60,736 nucleotides of DNA from JBBTXG01 sp038062375 (lineage in GTDB: Bacteria; Patescibacteriota; Minisyncoccia; Minisyncoccales; UBA10102), in contig JBBTXG010000002.1 of NCBI GenBank assembly GCA_038062375.1, forward strand, positions 1-60,736, written 5' to 3'. The notes beneath the pieces are model-generated. The model worked only from the letters and a program-made list of their open reading frames with translations. It ran no database searches and was not told the origin of the DNA. The position numbers and the translations under genes were made by a program. Below are positions 8,099-16,847 of the stretch, piece after piece; within the stretch, counting starts at the first letter, position 1, and every line of letters begins with the position of its first letter.

Positions 8099-9966
8099 TG
8101 AGTATGATACGATGGCACAAGCATTCGCAACGTCTCCCTAAGTACATCCCTATCGTTCCGATCGATTGCCTCCCGCAGCCTCCGTAATCCTTCTTCCAGA
8201 AGATGTTCCTCGCATAGGGAGAGTTCTGCCCTCAAGATCTTTTGATTCTGGGTAGCCACTGTTTGTTCGCTCGCAGAAAGAATATCTTCAAAAAATTTCT
8301 CGCCAATCCTTGGACCGGTGAACACAATAGGAATATCCTGATCTGGCTCAAGTCCAGAAAGCCGAATCATTTCTCTTGCCAAATCGACAATCTTGATGGG
8401 ATGACCCATATCTAAGACAAACACTTCTCCTCCCTTCCCCATCGCGCCTGCCTGCATCACCAACAAACATGCTTCCGAAGTACTCATAAAGTATCTCTTC
8501 ATTTCTGGATGTGTCACCGTGACAGGACCTCCTCTTTTTATTTGCTCTCGGAAAACCGGAATAACGCTCCCCCTACTATCCAATACGTTTCCGAATCTCA
8601 CGGATATAAAGCGAGTGTGATTTTTTTGATTCAACACCTGACAAATCATCTCGCCAACTCTTTTGGTCGCGCCCATAACCGACGTTGGGTCTACTGCTTT
8701 ATCAGTCGAGATAAACACGAATTTTTCGACCCCATATTCCATTGACGCTCCTGCAACTGCGAAGGTGCCAAAAATGTTATTTTTTACTGCCTCATCTGGA
8801 TGTTTTTCCATCAAGGGGACGTGCTTATACGCTGCCGCGTGAAATACAATGGAGGGATGAAAGTCTCGAAAGATTTGTTTCATTTTACTCTCGTCTCGAA
8901 CATCGGTAACAAAAGAGGAAAATGAAACATAGGGAAATTGCTGCAAAAATTCCTCTTCCATACGAAAAATTCCTGTTTCATCGTGATCAATCAGAAGAAG
9001 TTGAGACGGAAGGAATTGAGCTACCTGCCGGGAAAGTTCAGCTCCGATAGAGCCTGCGGCTCCGGTAATTGCAATCGTGCGGCCCGCAATACATTGTTTG
9101 ATGAGTTGAGTATCCAGGGAAATTGATTCTCTGCCGAGAAGATCTTCTACCTGAACCTCTCGCAGGTTTCCAATGGACACTTCCCCATTGAGGAGCTCCA
9201 CAAGCGAAGGAACAATTTTGATTTTTGTAATTCCTGCCTTTCTCCCCAATTCCACTGCCCTGCGAATAAGCCGAGATCCAGCCGATGGCAATGCGATAAT
9301 GATGCTTTCAATCTGGTAGGAGCTCGCGAGTTCCGGGATATCTTCAATGGTCTTCATGACTCTCACCCCATGGATCATACTTTCTATCTTGCTCACATCA
9401 TCATCTACAAACCCTACGGGAAAATAGAAGCGAGGAGAACTACTCAAAATGCTCTTTACGAGCTGTGCTCCCGCATCTCCTGCTCCTACGATAAGCGTCC
9501 GTTCTCCCTCGTGTGTATGTACCTCCAATTCTTTATACATTCTTTTTGCCAAACGTATTGCCCCCGTAAAGAAAAAAGTCAAAATAGAGCTGATAAATAG
9601 GGTGGATCGAGGGAATCCTTCAAATGCATAAGAATCTCTTGCCAGGTACAACAAAACTCCCATCAAAACAAACGTAAGCGTGAGAGCCCGAGCTAGAGAG
9701 AATAATTCGCTTACACCCACATAACCCCACGTAAAAGAATAGAGGCGTGACCAGAAAAAAATCGGTATACCCACCGCAACCATCAGGAGGATCACGCGTT
9801 CAATGAGAAGAATGTGTTGGGATGCAATTTGTCCTTCAAATCTCAACAGAAAAGAAAGCCACACTGCTGCTGCCATAGAGACAACATCTCCAACAACAAA
9901 GAAGCCCAGACGGCTCTGGGGCCATTTCTCAACGACTCTTTTGACAAGCTGCTCGAGGATCTTCAT
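8095..9966 (-). CDS. CapD/PglF-type membrane nucleotide-sugar 4,6-dehydratase
   Basis: A 623-residue enzyme of the FlaA1/WbpM/PglF/CapD family, which converts UDP-GlcNAc to UDP-4-keto-6-deoxy-GlcNAc, the first step to bacillosamine- and QuiNAc-type sugars. Four membrane segments (residues about 20-140) are followed by a small Rossmann-like domain (IVGAGDAG at 159-166) and the SDR domain with TGAAGSIG at 301-308. The SDR active site is STDKAVDPTSVMGATKR, with Ser-Thr near 420, Met 431 and Lys 435, the SMK arrangement of this family. It is the distal sugar-modifying gene of the locus and precedes the metallopeptidase by an ATGA overlap. Confidence 0.93.
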   Translation of the reverse strand: MKILEQLVKRVVEKWPQSRLGFFVVGDVVSMAAAVWLSFLLRFEGQIASQHILLIERVILLMVAVGIPIFFWSRLYSFTWGYVGVSELFSLARALTLTFVLMGVLLYLARDSYAFEGFPRSTLFISSILTFFFTGAIRLAKRMYKELEVHTHEGERTLIVGAGDAGAQLVKSILSSSPRFYFPVGFVDDDVSKIESMIHGVRVMKTIEDIPELASSYQIESIIIALPSAGSRLIRRAVELGRKAGITKIKIVPSLVELLNGEVSIGNLREVQVEDLLGRESISLDTQLIKQCIAGRTIAITGAAGSIGAELSRQVAQFLPSQLLLIDHDETGIFRMEEEFLQQFPYVSFSSFVTDVRDESKMKQIFRDFHPSIVFHAAAYKHVPLMEKHPDEAVKNNIFGTFAVAGASMEYGVEKFVFISTDKAVDPTSVMGATKRVGEMICQVLNQKNHTRFISVRFGNVLDSRGSVIPVFREQIKRGGPVTVTHPEMKRYFMSTSEACLLVMQAGAMGKGGEVFVLDMGHPIKIVDLAREMIRLSGLEPDQDIPIVFTGPRIGEKFFEDILSASEQTVATQNQKILRAELSLCEEHLLEEGLRRLREAIDRNDRDVLRETLRMLVPSYHTQ

Positions 9967-10011
9967 AGAAGCGATGGTCTGCTATCGTAAAAATAAAAAT
10001 TTCTGCGCTCC

Positions 10012-11250
10012 CTAGAACGATAATGTTTTTGACCATTTGAGAAGTCTTTGAAAACCTTCTTGGATGTCTTCCGGGCTGCATCCGAAAGAAAATCGGAGAT
10101 GCCCCTGTCCCGTCGCCCCAAATGCAATTCCGGGAATCGTAATCACATGGGTTTCATAAAGAATCTTCAATGCAAACTCAAGAGAAGTCATGGGAATTTT
10201 ATATCTTGCAAAGACATAGTAGGCTCCTTGCGGTTTTTCGTACTCAAATAAATCCTTCAGTTCGTCTAACTTCTTGCATATCAGTTCTCTGTTGAAAGTC
10301 AACTTTTCTACGAATTCTCTCACCGAATCTTGCGTTCCTTTCAAGGCAGTAATCGCGGCTTCTTGAGAAATGGCTGGGGCACAGATCGCGAGGGCATCAT
10401 GCACTTTAAGGATATGATCCATAATTCCTGCTTGCGCAAGGCAATAGCCCACCCGATAGCCCGTGAGCGCGTATTTTTTAGAAAAACTCCCACAGAGAAT
10501 CACGCGGTCCCGTAACTCGACAAACGAAGCTGGAGAAATATGCTTTACTCCCTCATAGGTCAAAAAATCGTAGGTTTCGTCACTGATAATCATTACATCG
10601 TGTTCCTTCGCGATCTTTCCAAGTGCCGTCAAGTCTTCCTTGCTAAGCACCGTGCCCGTCGGGTTGCAAGGATGGGAAAATAAAATTGCTTTTGTCTTTG
10701 CGGTCATTTTCGCCTTGACAAGATTCGGATCAAACCTCCATGCTTCTTTCTCAACGAAAGGCACAAACACCGGAATTCCCCCGAACTCAAGAGTCTGCTC
10801 AATATGCGAGGGGAAGGCAGGAGAAAGAATCAAAATCTCATCTCCCTCATCAAGCACGGTTGCAAGTACGCAAGCCATCGCTTCCTGGCAGCCGGTACTT
10901 ACCATCACTTCTTTCTTTGCATCAATAGGTGCTATCTCTTTTCGCTGCTCAAGGTCTCTTGCGATGAGCTCTCGTAATTCGGTGATCCCTGGCTCTAACG
11001 TGTATCTGGCAGTACTCTTTTTCTCTAAAGCTTTTCGTATTCCTTCTTTGATATATCCGGGAGTATCAAAGTATGGAATCCCTTGACCAAAAGAGATGAT
11101 ATCACGAACCCCTTGCTCCTCTTGCAGTCGAGCAGCCAAAAGCGACATCTCTTTAATAGGAGACATCACCATGCGTTGCACCCGTTTTGAAATATTTTTC
11201 GTACGAAATTTATGCCCCAAGGCGGCAATCGCTGACCGTTGATTCCTCAT
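10012..11250 (-). CDS. PLP-dependent class I/II aminotransferase
   Basis: A fold-type I aminotransferase of about 412 residues, resembling the aspartate aminotransferase (AAT I) branch. Seen are ISFGQGIPYFDTP, the SHPCNPTG loop, the ISDETYDFLTYEG strand with the PLP-contacting Asp, and CGSFSKKYALTGYRVGY, where the Lys of SFSKK forms the Schiff base; a conserved Arg is in HLRFSFG near the end. The start is uncertain: ATG at 11250 is two bases after the upstream stop, but homology probably begins around ISKRVQRM, residue 20. In this locus it may supply an amino acid or modify a sugar; the substrate cannot be read from sequence. Confidence 0.85.
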   Translation of the reverse strand: MRNQRSAIAALGHKFRTKNISKRVQRMVMSPIKEMSLLAARLQEEQGVRDIISFGQGIPYFDTPGYIKEGIRKALEKKSTARYTLEPGITELRELIARDLEQRKEIAPIDAKKEVMVSTGCQEAMACVLATVLDEGDEILILSPAFPSHIEQTLEFGGIPVFVPFVEKEAWRFDPNLVKAKMTAKTKAILFSHPCNPTGTVLSKEDLTALGKIAKEHDVMIISDETYDFLTYEGVKHISPASFVELRDRVILCGSFSKKYALTGYRVGYCLAQAGIMDHILKVHDALAICAPAISQEAAITALKGTQDSVREFVEKLTFNRELICKKLDELKDLFEYEKPQGAYYVFARYKIPMTSLEFALKILYETHVITIPGIAFGATGQGHLRFSFGCSPEDIQEGFQRLLKWSKTLSF

Positions 11251-11252
11251 AG

Positions 11253-12428
11253 CTACAGAAAACGATGAATGGCTTTTTTGAGTGTATCCGCGACCAAGTC
11301 AATTTCTTCCTCTCTCAAATTATTGTAAAAAGGAAGGGCGACCGTACGATCTCCTGCCCGTTCAGCTGCTGGAAAATCACCACGCCGGTACCCAAAAAGT
11401 TTTCGATAGAAGGGCTGCAGATGAATTGGCTGAAAGTAGATACCGCAATGAATCCCTTTTCTTTTCAGAGCATCCACGAGAGAATCTCGTTGCTTTCTTG
11501 TATATTTTTGAGAAAGTCTGATCACGTACACAAACCAACTCATTTTCACAGAGGGCGCAACAAAGGGCAACTCGATTTGAGAAACATCTCTAAGCCTTTC
11601 GTTGTAGCATTGAGCAACTCTCTCTCTTTTCTCTAAGATTTCCGGCAGTCTTCTCAATTGGGCTAATCCAACGGCACACTGCATTTCGGTGAGCCGGTAA
11701 TTGAACCCCAAACGCACATGTTCAAACCACTGCATGTTCACCGCTCTCCTTCCTTGATTTCTCATGCTTTGGCATTGAAGCGCAATACTCTTATGATTCG
11801 TGAGAATCGCTCCTCCTTCCCCACCGGTTGTGATTTGTTTATTAGGATAAAAAGAGAAGATCGCGGCGTCTCCAAAACTTCCGCATCTTTTCTTTTTGTA
11901 TTCAGATCCCAAAGCTTCGGCAGAATCCTCAATGATCGTAAGTTTATGATTCCTTGCAATCTCTACAATCGCTTCCCAATGTGCGGGGTGTCCAAATACA
12001 TCTACGGGCAAAATTGCTTTTGTGCGCTTCGTAATAGCTTTTTCAATTTTGGAAGGGTCCATGGTGAGGGTATGTTCATCGATGTCCACAAAGACAGGTT
12101 TTGCCCTCTCATACAGAATACAATTTGCAGAAGCAATGAAAGAAAAAGGGGTTGCAATGACCTCGTCTCTTTCCCTGATCCCCAACGCTTCCATGAGAAG
12201 ATGCAACGCCGCTGTTCCAGAACTTACCGCGACTGCATATCTCCGTTGAGCAAAGAGCGCAATCTCTTTCTCAAACCCACGTGTCTTTGGGCCAGAGCTC
12301 AAAATCGGCGTGCGGAGAACTTCCAGCACCGCTTTACGTTCCAGGTTCGTAATATCGGGAGACGATAAGGGAATACTCACAAAATTTTTATTTTTTGATT
12401 TGTAATTTCCTTGCTGGTATTCCAGCAA
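11253..12428 (-). CDS. DegT/DnrJ/EryC1/StrS sugar aminotransferase
   Basis: A PLP enzyme that transaminates a 4-keto (or 3-keto) nucleotide sugar. The order is SIPLSSPDI at the start, AVSSGTAALHLLMEALG, DVFGHPAHW, ED.AEALGSEY and FSFYPNKQITTGGEGG, whose Lys is the PLP anchor. An extra Gly is present in TTGGEGG compared with the usual TTGEGG. The first 16 residues are not family-like and overlap the previous gene; a GTG at 12380, seven bases after that gene's stop, is a good alternative start. With the CapD-like dehydratase and the next gene it could make a bacillosamine-type amino sugar (inference). Confidence 0.92.
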   Translation of the reverse strand: MLEYQQGNYKSKNKNFVSIPLSSPDITNLERKAVLEVLRTPILSSGPKTRGFEKEIALFAQRRYAVAVSSGTAALHLLMEALGIRERDEVIATPFSFIASANCILYERAKPVFVDIDEHTLTMDPSKIEKAITKRTKAILPVDVFGHPAHWEAIVEIARNHKLTIIEDSAEALGSEYKKKRCGSFGDAAIFSFYPNKQITTGGEGGAILTNHKSIALQCQSMRNQGRRAVNMQWFEHVRLGFNYRLTEMQCAVGLAQLRRLPEILEKRERVAQCYNERLRDVSQIELPFVAPSVKMSWFVYVIRLSQKYTRKQRDSLVDALKRKGIHCGIYFQPIHLQPFYRKLFGYRRGDFPAAERAGDRTVALPFYNNLREEEIDLVADTLKKAIHRFL

Positions 12429-12885
12429 CCACCGTATTTGGAGAAACGTCTTTATTCACAAAGCTCATTGCGCCTACCATTGCGTTTTCTCCCACCGTGA
12501 CTCCGGGCATAATCACCGAGTGCGTTCCTATTTTACAGTTCTTTTTTAAGATGACTTGCCCTTCCTTTCCATCAATCGTCGAAACAGAATAGATAGAACA
12601 ATGGGAACCAATCTGCACCCCATCTTCAACCACCACGCCGTTTTTTGCATTGATGTACGTAAAGGTACCAATATCGGTGTATCTCCCGAGTTTTAAGTTT
12701 TTTGCGTGATGAACCAGCCAGTAATATTCGGTGAGCTTCCGTTCCTCGATCTTTGGGTCCTTCCAGCTGGGAAACCTTGTCTTGCCACCAATACTCCTCA
12801 TCCCTTGAGAAATTTGTTTTCTCTTCTTGTCATTCTTATGTCCCAAGAGATTCCTTTGATTTCTGGAATTTCTAACGGTATTCAT
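12388..12885 (-). CDS. Hexapeptide-repeat (left-handed beta-helix) acyltransferase
   Basis: A 165-residue acyltransferase with repeated [LIV]GxxxxI hexapeptides: VVVEDGVQIGSHCSI, ILKKNCKIGTHSVIMPGVTVGENAMVGAMSFV, closing with AGIPARKL, the usual end of sugar O- or N-acetyltransferases such as WbbJ. The first 35 residues are basic and unrelated. It lies between a PIG-L deacetylase and a DegT aminotransferase, and overlaps the former by four bases and the latter by 41 if the long start is used. It probably acetylates an amino or hydroxyl group of a nucleotide sugar or the glycan. Confidence 0.88.
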   Translation of the reverse strand: MNTVRNSRNQRNLLGHKNDKKRKQISQGMRSIGGKTRFPSWKDPKIEERKLTEYYWLVHHAKNLKLGRYTDIGTFTYINAKNGVVVEDGVQIGSHCSIYSVSTIDGKEGQVILKKNCKIGTHSVIMPGVTVGENAMVGAMSFVNKDVSPNTVVAGIPARKLQIKK

Positions 12886-13532
12886 ATGACTTCGCGAATA
12901 AGCACAAATGCTTCGGCGTATTCAAGGCCTGCCTCAAAACCTCTTTTTTGCGCGCGCACCTCGATTGCCTTGAGAGAACGGGGATGCGGAGCTTCTTTGA
13001 GTTCGCTCTGATATGATTTCATAGCTTCGATTTTCGACGCAATCGTATCTTTAATATCCACATAGACATTGGGAACAAATGGTTTGATCCCCCAGTCAGT
13101 GGCATGAAGCGACTCATACGAAAAAACTTTTTTCACTATGGATCCTGGCAAAGGCCTTGTCGCAACAAGACCTGCCTCAAAAAACAAACGGTGGTCTCTG
13201 TTGAGATCTCCGCCGTGAGGCAGATAGACAACCTCTGGCTGTACTTCCCTTACCACTGCTTCCAAAGCATCATTGAGTTCTTTGGTAGGAATGGTATTGA
13301 CTTTGACGCTAGGAAAATTGAGGGAAAATATCTTTTCGATCCCAAGAACCTCTCGAACGTGCTCTAATTCTTTTTGTCTTTCTTTCAGGAATTCTTCCGA
13401 CCAATCGGGAGTGTAGGCAACCGTTCCAACACAAAGATACACCTTGTCGCCACGGTTTGTATATTTCTTTATGACTCCTCCGCATCCTAATGTTTCGTCA
13501 TCGGGATGGGGAGTTATAACAAGAACTTTCAT
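12882..13532 (-). CDS. PIG-L/LmbE-family deacetylase
   Basis: A 216-residue zinc-dependent N-deacetylase of the PIG-L family, which removes acetyl groups from GlcNAc-type substrates. It starts MKVLVITPHPDDETLGCGG, with the zinc/catalytic PHPDDE motif, and has a HGGDLNRDH motif giving the other His ligands. Start 13532 makes a 4-base overlap with the wbqC-like stop; the 22 residues upstream are not family-like. In context it would deacetylate a sugar that the neighbouring acyltransferase and transferases then modify. Confidence 0.92.
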   Translation of the reverse strand: MKVLVITPHPDDETLGCGGVIKKYTNRGDKVYLCVGTVAYTPDWSEEFLKERQKELEHVREVLGIEKIFSLNFPSVKVNTIPTKELNDALEAVVREVQPEVVYLPHGGDLNRDHRLFFEAGLVATRPLPGSIVKKVFSYESLHATDWGIKPFVPNVYVDIKDTIASKIEAMKSYQSELKEAPHPRSLKAIEVRAQKRGFEAGLEYAEAFVLIREVI

Positions 13533-14233
13533 AGCCTTTTTCCTTCCAAAATTTCTCTGCTCTGCGGCCCTTCGTTGAAAAGCAAATCGAGAATGCACAT
13601 ATGGGAAAGAAACCCTTGTTCCATAAACTGCTGGGCATAGGAAGGGTGTTCGAATTCATGGATTTGGAGTTTGATTCCGGCATGCCCAAACTTTTCCGGC
13701 TCCATATATGCTTTCTTCCCTTCTCTCATTCCCGGCCCTGAAAGATACGTATCAGCTCCAAGCTCTTTGCAAATCTGCACCAAAAGATCAGTACCCTTGC
13801 CTTTTGCTTGCAGGTCGGAAGCTTTGAGCACTCGTAGAGAAATGTTCAGATACCGCGCAACTTCATTGAAAAATTGCCTGTCCAAATCCCCTATCTTCTC
13901 TCCATCCTCGCGAAAGACTTTCTGAACAATCTGCATCACTTCTTCAAAGTAGGGAGTCTTTCGGTAACTTTGACGAAGTACTCCTTCCTGGGACTCTTTC
14001 CAGTTCTTCGTATGATCAATCACCAAATCTTTAATGGGAGTAAAAGAAGATTTATCTTTCAAGGGAACCGTGATCCATTGCCCGCCATTCGATGTCTTCA
14101 CCCTGTTGCGATGAATGAATCCATGCTTTTGAAATGTGGCAGTGTCAAGTATCACATAGACATCTGCTTTCATCAATCTATTCCAAAATCCAATCCACGG
14201 CAGATATTCGGGCTGATGGATCATCACCACCAT
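13529..14233 (-). CDS. WbqC-like family protein
   Basis: A protein of about 234 residues with the WbqC hallmarks IHQPEYLPWIGFWNRLMKADVYVILD, FQKHGFIHRNRVK, WITVPL and TYLSGPGMREGKKAYMEPE. WbqC-family proteins occur in O-antigen and capsule loci, often beside enzymes that modify amino sugars; the reaction is not firmly known to me. The start is ATG 14233 or 14224, since the longer form would overlap the sugar transferase by 11 bases and lacks similarity. It is translationally coupled to the PIG-L deacetylase. Confidence 0.88.
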   Translation of the reverse strand: MVVMIHQPEYLPWIGFWNRLMKADVYVILDTATFQKHGFIHRNRVKTSNGGQWITVPLKDKSSFTPIKDLVIDHTKNWKESQEGVLRQSYRKTPYFEEVMQIVQKVFREDGEKIGDLDRQFFNEVARYLNISLRVLKASDLQAKGKGTDLLVQICKELGADTYLSGPGMREGKKAYMEPEKFGHAGIKLQIHEFEHPSYAQQFMEQGFLSHMCILDLLFNEGPQSREILEGKRL

Positions 14234-14258
14234 ATCTTTGAGAATAGGATTTCTCAAC

Positions 14259-14891
14259 TTAAAAGTCAACCTTTTCTGCAGGATTTCTTCCTCTGTAATC
14301 CTCTATCACTCCTTTTCCATATTCATCTTTTCCCGAGAGTATGAGGAAAAGCGTGCCGAGCAAAATTTTCAGATCAAGCAAGAAAGACCAGTGATCAATA
14401 TACCAAACATCCCATTGAATGCGTTCTTCCCATGAAAGCAGATTTCCTCCTTTGATCATATCCATGCTTGCCATGCCGGGGAGTACGCTTAAACGCTGTC
14501 GTTCCGACTCGGTATATCTTGCTGCTTGGTGAGGAAGTCCGGGGCGCGGACCCACCAAAGACATTTTACCTTCAAGGACAGAGATGAGCTGGGGAAATTC
14601 ATCAATGCGAAACCTCCTCAACCACTTCCCTACCTTTGTGATTCGAAAGTCATTTCTTTCGACCTCAATTCCTCTGCCCATGTGTACTGCCCCCTCCACC
14701 ATCGTACGGAATTTCAACATCTCAAAAACCTTTCCCTGTTTGCCCACCCGCTCTTGCTTGAAAAACACCGAACCCTTTGAATTTAGTCGAATCAGAACTG
14801 CGATAATCAAAAAAGGAACCGCAAGCAAAAGAAGACCAGCCAATGCTCCCCAAAAATCCATCTGTGTTTTTAAAAATCGTTGAAATTGCAT
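14259..14891 (-). CDS. Initiating sugar phosphate transferase (PglC/WcaJ type)
   Basis: A 210-residue polyprenyl-phosphate phosphoglycosyl transferase. It loads the first sugar phosphate from a nucleotide sugar onto undecaprenyl phosphate at the inner face of the membrane. It has one N-terminal membrane segment (residues about 12-35), KQERVGKQGKVFEMLKFRTM, then RIDEFPQLISVLEGKMSLVGPRP with the catalytic Asp-Glu pair. It is of the short, single-domain type. A second hydrophobic stretch near 170-185 may be membrane-associated. This gene marks the start of lipid-linked glycan assembly in the locus. Confidence 0.95.
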   Translation of the reverse strand: MQFQRFLKTQMDFWGALAGLLLLAVPFLIIAVLIRLNSKGSVFFKQERVGKQGKVFEMLKFRTMVEGAVHMGRGIEVERNDFRITKVGKWLRRFRIDEFPQLISVLEGKMSLVGPRPGLPHQAARYTESERQRLSVLPGMASMDMIKGGNLLSWEERIQWDVWYIDHWSFLLDLKILLGTLFLILSGKDEYGKGVIEDYRGRNPAEKVDF

Positions 14892-14963
14892 CCTCTCTTA
14901 CTCTACCAAAACCCCTTCTCTCTCACAAGCTGTTGTATGAGACAAAAGATGATAAAGGGGCTT

Positions 14964-15677
14964 TTATCGTGTTTTGCGAGCTTGCAGGTAGAAACTGTGA
15001 GAAAAAAACAAGAACAGGGGAAAAAACAAAAAATTCAAAATCGCAAAGAGCTTGAAACGCAAGATGACTTTGGCAATGAAGCGAAAGGGTCGGGGGAATA
15101 CATATACTCCCTTCAAACTCATGGAATGAAACTGCATCTGTTCAAGTATTTTCATAATCTCATAAGGATTGTACCTCTGGATATTTCGCAGAAAAAGGGA
15201 ACTCAAAGAAAGGGAGTTGAGGGTTCGGATCACCAGAATTCCTCCCGGCTTGAGAACACGGCTAAGTTGGACAAGTGCTTTTTTGGGTTGATTCACGGTT
15301 TGCAACACTCCCAAACAAAGTACGATGTCAAACTTCTCGGAAGGAAAAGGAAGGTGGTAGATATCCGCAACCTCAAAATGAACATTGGAGTTGCTTTGGG
15401 ACGTTCGCTGTCTGGCAATGGCAATCATTTCTGCAAGATAATCCACTGCCCAAACATCAAATCCCTTTTCTCCAAGCCATCGAGCAACCTCTCCCGTTCC
15501 ACACCCAACGTCAAGGACAGAAATTCGAGAATTCTCGCTCAATGGAGGAACCCGAAAGTACTCCACAAAATAAAAAAAATAATCTTCTGGATTTTTGTCC
15601 AACACCACCGAGAGTTTTCCTGCTCTTGCTGCTTGAGAAAATTTTTCTTTCCATTGAAGTTCAGAGTGGTCAAGCAT
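14964..15677 (-). CDS. Class I SAM-dependent methyltransferase
   Basis: A 237-residue methyltransferase. Motif I is VLDVGCGTGEVARWLGEKG, followed by VWAVDYLAEMI and a post-motif IVLCLGVLQTVNQPKKAL...LKPGGILVIRT. The C-terminus is basic and hydrophobic (LFAILNFLFFPLFLFF), possibly a membrane anchor. It sits between a GT4 gene and the initiating transferase with short gaps. It probably methylates a sugar or lipid-linked intermediate; the substrate is unknown. The plus strand here is open over about 900 bases, but its composition suggests a shadow. Confidence 0.85.
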   Translation of the reverse strand: MLDHSELQWKEKFSQAARAGKLSVVLDKNPEDYFFYFVEYFRVPPLSENSRISVLDVGCGTGEVARWLGEKGFDVWAVDYLAEMIAIARQRTSQSNSNVHFEVADIYHLPFPSEKFDIVLCLGVLQTVNQPKKALVQLSRVLKPGGILVIRTLNSLSLSSLFLRNIQRYNPYEIMKILEQMQFHSMSLKGVYVFPRPFRFIAKVILRFKLFAILNFLFFPLFLFFSHSFYLQARKTR

Positions 15678-15683
15678 AAAATC

Positions 15684-16847
15684 TCAATGAAGTTTCTCTC
15701 TTATGAGGCGTTCATACTCCTCCATCAAAGTTTCAAAAATAACTTCTTGATTAAACTCTTGTGCTGCTTTTTGCCTTCCTGCTTTCCCTAACGCTTTTGC
15801 TTTCTCTGGATTCAAAAATAATTCCTCGATTGCCTCTACCAATCTTGCCACATTTCTGGGAGGAACAAGAATTGCAGTTTTCCCATCTTCTGCGGCTTCT
15901 CTACAGCCGCGGATTGCGGTGGCAACCACCGGCCTTTCCATCGCAGAAGCCTCAAGGATGGAGATACCCAATCCCTCTCGATACGTAGGAAGCACAAAAA
16001 CATCCATGATTGCATAGAATTCCTCGACATTGATGCGTTCGCCCAAAAACCTCACATTTTTTCCGATGCGGGAGCTTAGAACGATGGAGGGGTCAATGCG
16101 ATCACTTTTGGCAGGCTCTTTGGCGCCTATCATGATTAACACGGCGCCAGGGAACTTTTGTAACACACGATCGAACGCATCAAAAAGTTCAAGATACCCT
16201 TTTTCCCGCACGAATCTCGCGACAATTCCAATCACCTTGGCATCAAGGGGAATGGCGAGTCCTTTCTTTTTCTCTCTGCAAAATTCTTCAGAGAAACGCG
16301 CGGGATTGAATTTTTCAAGATCGATGCCAAGAGGAAGATACGTGAGCTTTTCAGGAGAATATATTCCCATCTTCAAGAGTTTGACAGTGTCTTCTCTGTT
16401 TACCGAAAATGCACGATGCACGAGAAGCGCGATGACTCTTTCGAGCAAGACGAAAAACGCTTTTTTCAGCAGAGAAAAATTATTTTCAAAATCCAAGCCA
16501 TGAATCGTATACATGCGAATTGGTACTCTTGCAACAAAAGCTGCAAGCTGTCCCACAAAGCTTGCTTTGAGGGTATGGGTATGCACGATATCAAATCGTT
16601 CTTTGCGAAACAAAAGGATGAGTCGGATGAATGCCCGTACATCGGTAAATGGGGTGAGGATCCTTCTGGTAATAGGAATGGTTTTCACGGAGATACCTGC
16701 CTGCCTGATCTCTGGGATCCATTTTCCATCAGAAGAAATTGCCCACACCTCAAACCCTTGTCTTTTCAGGTATTGAAGATTTGAAAACAAAAGAAACCGA
16801 AGCGTAATGTCAGCAGAAGCAACGGAGCAAATTTTTATCTTCTTCAT
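15684..16847 (-). CDS. GT4-family glycosyltransferase
   Basis: A retaining GT-B glycosyltransferase of about 387 residues. It starts MKKIKICSVASADITLRFLL and has FDIVHTHTLKASFVGQLAA, TIHGLDFE, VIGIVARFVREKGYLELFDAF, and the donor-site block FVLPTYREGLGISILEASAMERPVVATAIRGC with the E-x7-E pair. Start 16847 gives an ATGA overlap with the GT2 gene; a longer form is not supported. It is probably a mid-chain transferase in glycan assembly at the cytoplasmic side of the membrane. Confidence 0.93.
   Translation of the reverse strand: MKKIKICSVASADITLRFLLFSNLQYLKRQGFEVWAISSDGKWIPEIRQAGISVKTIPITRRILTPFTDVRAFIRLILLFRKERFDIVHTHTLKASFVGQLAAFVARVPIRMYTIHGLDFENNFSLLKKAFFVLLERVIALLVHRAFSVNREDTVKLLKMGIYSPEKLTYLPLGIDLEKFNPARFSEEFCREKKKGLAIPLDAKVIGIVARFVREKGYLELFDAFDRVLQKFPGAVLIMIGAKEPAKSDRIDPSIVLSSRIGKNVRFLGERINVEEFYAIMDVFVLPTYREGLGISILEASAMERPVVATAIRGCREAAEDGKTAILVPPRNVARLVEAIEELFLNPEKAKALGKAGRQKAAQEFNQEVIFETLMEEYERLIREKLH

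Noticed and set aside
14880..15791. 303-codon plus-strand open frame
   Set aside because: It lies opposite a clear SAM methyltransferase (VLDVGCGTGEVARWLG), has no recognisable motif and a basic, low-complexity translation.
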